DNA of 64,000 nt from Blastomyces gilchristii SLH14081 (Eukaryota > Ascomycota > Eurotiomycetes > Onygenales > Ajellomycetaceae). Shown here one piece after another: positions 59,007 to 64,000 of the stretch. Numbering within the stretch: position 1 is the first letter of the stretch; each line of letters opens with the position of its first letter. The stretch spans positions 2,859,893 through 2,923,892 of the forward strand of contig NW_003101681.1 of assembly GCF_000003855.2 (NCBI RefSeq), written 5' to 3'. The notes below the pieces were generated by a model. It saw nothing but the letters and a program-made list of their open reading frames with translations. It was not told the DNA's origin and did no database searches. The translations under genes were made by a program, and so were the position numbers.

Positions 59007-59474
59007 TTAGATAGTCATATTATACACAGTCTTTGTACAATAAATTATTCTAAGAATTGATAAGAAGAGTGAGAGTGTATATACTGAGAAATGCGATTTA
59101 TCAAGTCTATACAACATCTTCTTAAAATGAGGAGAGCTGATAATGACAACAGAAGTAACAGAGACAGAAAGAGCAGAAGTAGTGAAAGTGAGAGTAGTGA
59201 AAACAGAGATAGCAGAAGCAGGAGAACTGGAAACAGAGACAAGTATAGAAGATTGAGAAGAAGCAGCAGAGAGAGAAACAGTAGCAGAAGAGACAGAGAG
59301 AAATGCAGAAAACTCAGTCATATATAATATAGACAATTTCTTTATTATCATGTTCTTCAAGATCTTAATCAATAATTTAATATTGAAACATTTACTATTA
59401 TTGACAGATGCAGATCTGTCAACACATGAAGATTCTACATGAATAAAAACAAATATATCAGTATCTGCATTCAT
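59007..59474 (-). pseudogene. Antisense Ser/Val-rich ORF of Gypsy-2 (second copy)
   Basis: A 155-codon open frame, homologous to 1496-1852 (shared C-terminus SSPHFKKMLYRLD, then TVYNMTI). On the plus strand the overlapping frame 59091-59327 is Arg/Ser/Asp-rich. Both frames are retained in two copies of a mutated element, but the purine bias alone could keep stops away. No function can be assigned. Confidence 0.3.
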
Positions 59475-59926
59475 GCAAAATTATGTCAGAAAATATGATC
59501 AGAAGCTGCTGAGAAGAAAAAACAGTTAAGAGTGTATAAGAAGATAAACAAGATATGTCATTCATGATAATATATTCTGACAATCATTAGAAGAAAAACA
59601 AGTTCTGATCATATTTCACATCACATTACACTTACTGCTAACAAACTGCCTGGTATGAACACTACAATGACACTTGTTATGAGAATGAGAGGCCATTGCC
59701 AGGAATGTGTATAATGTAATAGATGAACAGATTGAAAAGAGCTTGACAAAGAGAAGATACAGAAACCTTGTATAAGATGATAGCATTTGATGATGATGAT
59801 GATGATAAGAATAATGATTGAAGAATGAAAATATTACTGAATGAGTGATGTAAAAATAGTGGAAGTTTCTCTGAGAGTGGCTTACATCATGGTCATGTGA
59901 GTGTGACTGAATCTGATGAGGGAGAA

Positions 59927-60093
59927 TATGATTCAGAAGAACATATGACTGCTGGATAATAACGCGGCTGCTTCCGAACATGCTTATGAATGTAAAGGGG
60001 CCATAGCGGCCACTAATTAATTTAGTATAACGTATATAAGAAGCCGGCGTACGCCTGTAATTGTACGCTGACTCAAACAACCTTTGAATAACA
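59927..60093 (+). repeat. 3' LTR of Gypsy-2 (copy C)
   Basis: It runs from TATGATTCAG to GAATAACA and is followed by GAGT. It keeps unmutated stretches (AAAGGGGCCATAGCGGCCAC, GAAGCCGGCGTACGCCTG). TATA-like ATATAAGAAG is present as in the other two LTRs. Confidence 0.8.
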
Positions 60094-60145
60094 GAGTTCT
60101 GTAAGTGATCTCATGATATCTGAGAAGTTTTATATAAATCACTGA

Positions 60146-60651
60146 TAGACTGACCGTGTGACCGTGTCTGGGACCAGGACCAGATTTTTTGATAGTCTCA
60201 TTACCAATTCGACCGATCTCATTACACAGTTTTAACATTAGATAGTAGTTTTATACTGTCTCAGTAAGACTTACTGTCTACTCTTGTCACATTTTTCAAA
60301 TGAAATCATGATTTCTACTTCTCAATTTAAATTATTTTTATTGCTTTAAATAACTTTAAATCTTATTTAAGTATTATCAAAAAGTGTTACTTTTTAAAAA
60401 ATTAAAAATAGTCTAAAAAAAACCTTAAAATGTCTAAAAATAGTAACTTTATACTAACAATGAGACTAAATAAGATCAAATAAGACCACTTTCTCATTTT
60501 TTTCAAGTCATGATTCCATTTTAAGATTTCATATATAGTCACTTTGCATGTTTTTTTAATGACTAGTCCCAGCGGGATTCACGCCAAGAAATGTATGGGA
60601 TCAGATCAAATGAAATCAAATGTGAAATTCATGGTCCTGGCGGCCAGTCTA
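60146..60651 (-). mobile_element. 506-bp MITE, copy 3
   Basis: It is inverted relative to copies 1 and 2 and starts TAGACTGACCGTGTGACC. It is flanked by the perfect 8-bp duplication ATCACTGA (60138-60145 and 60652-60659), inside the RT part of the outer Gypsy-1. It carries more changes than copy 2 (for example CAATGAGACTAAATAAGATC). Confidence 0.9.
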
Positions 60652-62540
60652 ATCACTGATAGAAGTTAGCAAATCTGATGAAGCTTCATACATCTTTCAC
60701 AGTACATAGAGCTTCTCACTCAAGAATAGCAGAGATCTTCTCAGAATTCATTTGAATTCTCTTATCAACTTCTATGATAAAACCTAGGTATTTTGTACTC
60801 TTGACTTTGAAATCATACTTATCAATATCTATTAATAGTTCTGTCTCTTGTAATTATTGTAATACTCTTTACATATATTCTTGATATTTCTTTCTGAATT
60901 CATCAGTGAAGATGAGAATATTATCTAGATATACAGATACAAACTCATCAAGAAAATCTTGAAGTGCTCAGTTGATATACTTCTGAAATGTACTGAGAGT
61001 ATTAGTCAGTGCAAAGAATGTGACTAGTTATTCAAAGAGATTATAATGTGTTTAAAATGGTGTAAGCTATTCATCTTCTTTAGTGATACAAATCTTATGA
61101 AACACAGTGATAATATCTCACTTTATGAATCATTGAGCTCATCTGATACATGCTAGAGTTTTATTAATAAGAGATAAGAGATAATAATCTTTCTTTATCA
61201 ATCTGTTCAGATCTTGATAGTTTACACAGAATTAAAGTTCTTCATCTGATTTCTTTGCAAAGAGAATAGAAGCTGCACTGAAAGAGTTAGTAATATGTAT
61301 GAATTTCTTATTCACAGATCATTGAGTGTCTTCTGAAGAGAGAAGTTCATCTTAGATATATTATAAAGAAGATCTTATAGTGACTTGAGATTCTTATCAT
61401 TCTTGTTTTCTAACTTGATACTGTGATTCACTTCTGAGCCTTGTAAAGAGAGTATATTCATAATATTATCTTATCAGAAGACATCTAGATATCCATAATA
61501 TTATTAAGAGAGTTTTATATGAGAATCTGTTATTGTAGTACAGAATAACTTCTCTAGAGCTTTCTTGATATTGATCAGACTAATGAAATAAATTGATATA
61601 TAATTCTGCTATCAGTGACTTTATTAGCAGTCTCACTGATGACTTCTTTTTCAGAGTATTTCATAAGTGTTGACAGAGATATGTGTAAGATTCATAGTCT
61701 TATGAATATCATCTTCATGAATTCTATCATTGTTAGAGAATATTAAACTCCTGTTGTAAGCATTTAATAAGATGTTTTGTTCAGATAGTCAGACAAGTTC
61801 TAGTATAAGATTATAGTCAAGATTATCAACTTCATATGCATAGACATCTTCATATTGATATTCTCTGACATCTATGTTTAGTTTCATCATATAATGAGTG
61901 TGAATGTATTTTGAATCATTAAATTCTGCAAGGAGTTGAGATTTTGATAAGAGAATATGCTGAAGGTTATAATGTCTTACAACTGAAGATTTAATCATTA
62001 CATAATAATATAGATCACTGTCTACTATGATCTTCATATTATACATGTTATCTATCACAGTAGATACAAGAATCACATTCATTATTATTTTCTCTTCAAA
62101 CTATTGTTGTCTGACCTCTTCAAGCTTCTGCTTGTGAATTTAAACAGAAGCTAATCTTTTCTCTGTTTCATCACAACATTCTCATAGTTATCTTCTAAAT
62201 CTTTCTCTAATGTAATGTGATTGACACAGACAGATACTGATCAATTCTTTAAGTGAGAAGACACTGATCTTTCTCTTGAGTGAGAAGACATATAGGCTGA
62301 TCAGCAGTTGAAAGTAATATATTCTGACCAGTTACAATTAATGCACACTTCTTATTGATATCAGTCAGTGACTTCTTCAGAAGTTATCTCAGAAACTCAG
62401 AAGCCTGTTTGAATAATCAAGACTCTTGCTTATGTATAGATATTCAAGACTACTCAGTTCATGACATCTGCATTATTATTGTTATTTCTCAGCACAGATG
62501 TATGAGTGACTGAAGTGTAATATCTTCTATCACTGTTCTG

Positions 62541-63046
62541 TAGACTGACCGTGTGACCGTGTCTGAGACCAGGATCAGATTTTTTGATAGTCTTATTACC
62601 AATTCGACTGATCCCATTACACAGTTTTAACATTAGGTAATAGTTTCATACTGTCTCAGTGAGACTTACTGTCTACTCTTGTCACATTTTTCAAATGAGA
62701 TCATGATTTCCACTTCTCAATTTAAATTATTTTTATTGCTTTAAATGACTTTAAATCTCATTTGAGGGTTATCAAAAAGTGTTACTTTTTAAAAAATTAA
62801 AAATAGTCTAAAAAAAACCTTAAAATGTCTAAAAATAGTAACTTTATGCCAAGAATGAGACTAAATGGGACCAAATGGGATCACTTTCTCATTTTTTTCA
62901 AGTCATAGTTCCATTTTAAGATCTGATATATAGTCACTTTACATGTTTTTTTGATAGCCAGTCCCAGCGGGATTCACGCCAAGAAATGTATGAGACCAGA
63001 CCAAATGGGACCAAATGTGAAATTCATAGTCCCGGCGGCCAGTCTA
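62541..63046 (-). mobile_element. 506-bp MITE, copy 4
   Basis: It is inverted and starts TAGACTGACCGTGTGACC. It is flanked by the perfect 8-bp duplication CTGTTCTG (62533-62540 and 63047-63054), inside the gag part of the outer Gypsy-1. It is little mutated (CCCAGCGGGATTCACGCC retained). Confidence 0.9.
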
Positions 63047-64000
63047 CTGTTCTGTATACTCTTGAGCTTAATAAGACAGTTATTCAATGTCTGAAGTTGT
63101 ACACAGAAATCTTTATAAGTCTGGTCTTCATCTATGCTTATGAGAATCTGTAAAAGTTTAAAAGTTAATGTCTTCTTAAGAATACTGATCTTTGTTCAAT
63201 TCTCTTAAGATTGATCACCTGCTTCTAGAATCTTGATGTCAAAGTCAGGAATGAATGTTGTAAGAGAAGTGTTTCTCTGTCAGATACTCTGTAATCAATC
63301 TAATACTTTCTGTTGTATAACAGTGTCTCAGAACAGAATATCAAGATATTTAATGATATTATCAGACATTTGTAACACTGATTCACATGCTTTCATTCAT
63401 GAATGAAACTTCTGTTTCATGTAATCTTTCAATCATTCATTGATATATCAATCTTGATTGATTAGTAAACTAATGACATCTTCATCTACACTTAGTTTCA
63501 CAAGCATTTCCAGACTCCATGATGAGTAGAGAGTGAGATCAGAAGTATTGAAATATACAGAAGTATCTAAGTGTTTCTTCAGCACTTGTATTATGTTTAT
63601 ATTTGATTCTGTCAGTATTGAAATTGCAGGAGTTTCCTGTTAAGTTAATCATTGAATTTTCTCATATTGATATTACTAATTTGCATGCATATCAGCTATT
63701 TATTGTTGTTGTAATTTTAACATTGCTCAGAGCTACTGTGATATTGTATCTATACTCATATTCAAGAGTTCTCTCATGTTATTATTAGACACAATTATAT
63801 CATTTATCAGATATGTGATATCTGTGAAATCTGAAGAAGTGTAATTATATGAATATCTTATACATCTAGAGTGTCAGAACTCTCAGGTCTTTCACTGATA
63901 TTCTCTTTGTAAGATCTTATTACAGAATTAGAGTAACTGATGAGCAAGCTTCTATCTGAGAACTTAGTGTTCACTTAACTGATTGATTGTTTTTCTATTT

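Larger units (their letters stand above)
44181..60093 (+). mobile_element. Gypsy-2 LTR retrotransposon carrying nested insertions
   Basis: It is bounded by LTRs at 44181-44356 and 59927-60093 and by GAGT on both sides, inserted in the outer Gypsy-1. The gag-like, coiled-coil-rich region is about 44785-45880. It is split by a retroposon at 45907-48339. Pol resumes at 48352 with RT fingers (VLNKLTIKKKYSLSQI near 48540) and the catalytic YLxxILVF motif near 48835, now YLNN. It is split there by a complete Gypsy-1 (TSD A/GAAGT) and continues at 54605 (LITLTDNKLYIKSTKCVFE). RNase H (IEMNASEWAI with MITE 2 inserted, then ITDHKSLIY near 55730), an integrase zinc region (CSNCQIAK near 56270) and core to about 56800 follow. 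An extra low-complexity ORF region (59000-59480) precedes the 3' LTR. Confidence 0.8.
36567..64000 (-). mobile_element. Outer Gypsy-1 chromovirus (minus strand), split into three pieces, truncated by window end
   Basis: Three segments belong to one minus-strand Gypsy-1 copy: 36567-37124 (3' LTR and end of pol), 42297-44180 (integrase region) and 60094-64000 (RT, protease, gag). They join colinearly when compared with the complete copy at 48895-54599. The first gap is filled by Copia with AAGAT on both sides, the second by Gypsy-2 with GAGT on both sides. The protease frame at 62082-61789 matches that at 50685-50984. MITE copies 3 and 4 interrupt the RT and gag parts. The 5' LTR lies beyond the window. 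It is heavily mutated and dead. Confidence 0.8.

Noticed and set aside
59616..60080. 154-codon minus-strand ORF
   Set aside because: It is a translation of the Gypsy-2 LTR and adjacent low-complexity DNA (His/Tyr-rich), not a gene.
37125..60093. TGA read as tryptophan throughout (alternative genetic code or mitochondrial origin)
   Set aside because: Gln positions are also TAA/TAG, catalytic residues are altered, and the genes in the neighbouring island use the standard code. Mutation explains all of it.

Overview
The window looks like a nuclear contig of a filamentous ascomycete (Pezizomycotina; perhaps Eurotiomycetes/Onygenales, but the exact taxon is a guess). It has short GT-AG introns of about 50-150 bp, a fungal calcineurin A gene, a psi-producing-oxygenase type gene and strong two-compartment base composition. 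A gene island with balanced composition (about 11.2-36.03 kb) sits between two AT-rich blocks (1-11.2 kb and 36.03-64 kb) made of mutated transposable elements.

Gene island, left to right: a broken NAD(P)-binding oxidoreductase (+) with an apparent 8-nt micro-exon; an acyl-protein-thioesterase-like protein lacking the nucleophilic serine (+); a three-exon mitochondrial Mmc1-like membrane protein (-); calcineurin catalytic subunit (-, five exons); a 179-residue protein of unknown function (+); a 13-exon fatty-acid dioxygenase/P450 fusion of the Ppo/linoleate diol synthase family (-); a DUF2235 alpha/beta hydrolase (+), divergent from it; a secreted heme-thiolate peroxidase/peroxygenase (+); a pICln/Lot5 protein (+); and an 840-residue single-pass membrane protein (-) whose start codon lies at the very edge of the right AT-rich block. 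The oxygenase, DUF2235 and peroxidase genes are neighbours and could act on lipids together; this is inference.

Right AT-rich block: a nested stack of insertions resolved from target-site duplications (TSDs). An outer minus-strand chromovirus (Gypsy-1; LTR at 36567-36838, continuing past the window end) is split by a Copia element (37125-42296, 104-bp LTRs, TSD AAGAT) and by a second gypsy (Gypsy-2, 44181-60093, TSD GAGT). Gypsy-2 is itself split by a tRNA-headed, LINE-tailed retroposon (45907-48339, 12-bp TSD) and by a second complete Gypsy-1 copy (48895-54599, 270-bp LTRs, TSD G/AAAGT). Three MITEs of exactly 506 bp with 8-bp TSDs lie on top. The left block has a LINE 3' end, a Gypsy-2 3' end, LINE ORF1 remains, a fourth 506-bp MITE, a decayed MITE relative, and a 370-bp tRNA-headed SINE whose 3' end resembles the LINE tail.

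The old elements are almost devoid of CC, GG and CG but keep CA and TG. Tryptophan codons appear as TGA rather than TAG. This differs from the classical CpA-directed RIP signature and is one of the main observations, together with the tRNA-headed retroposons and the uniform MITE family.
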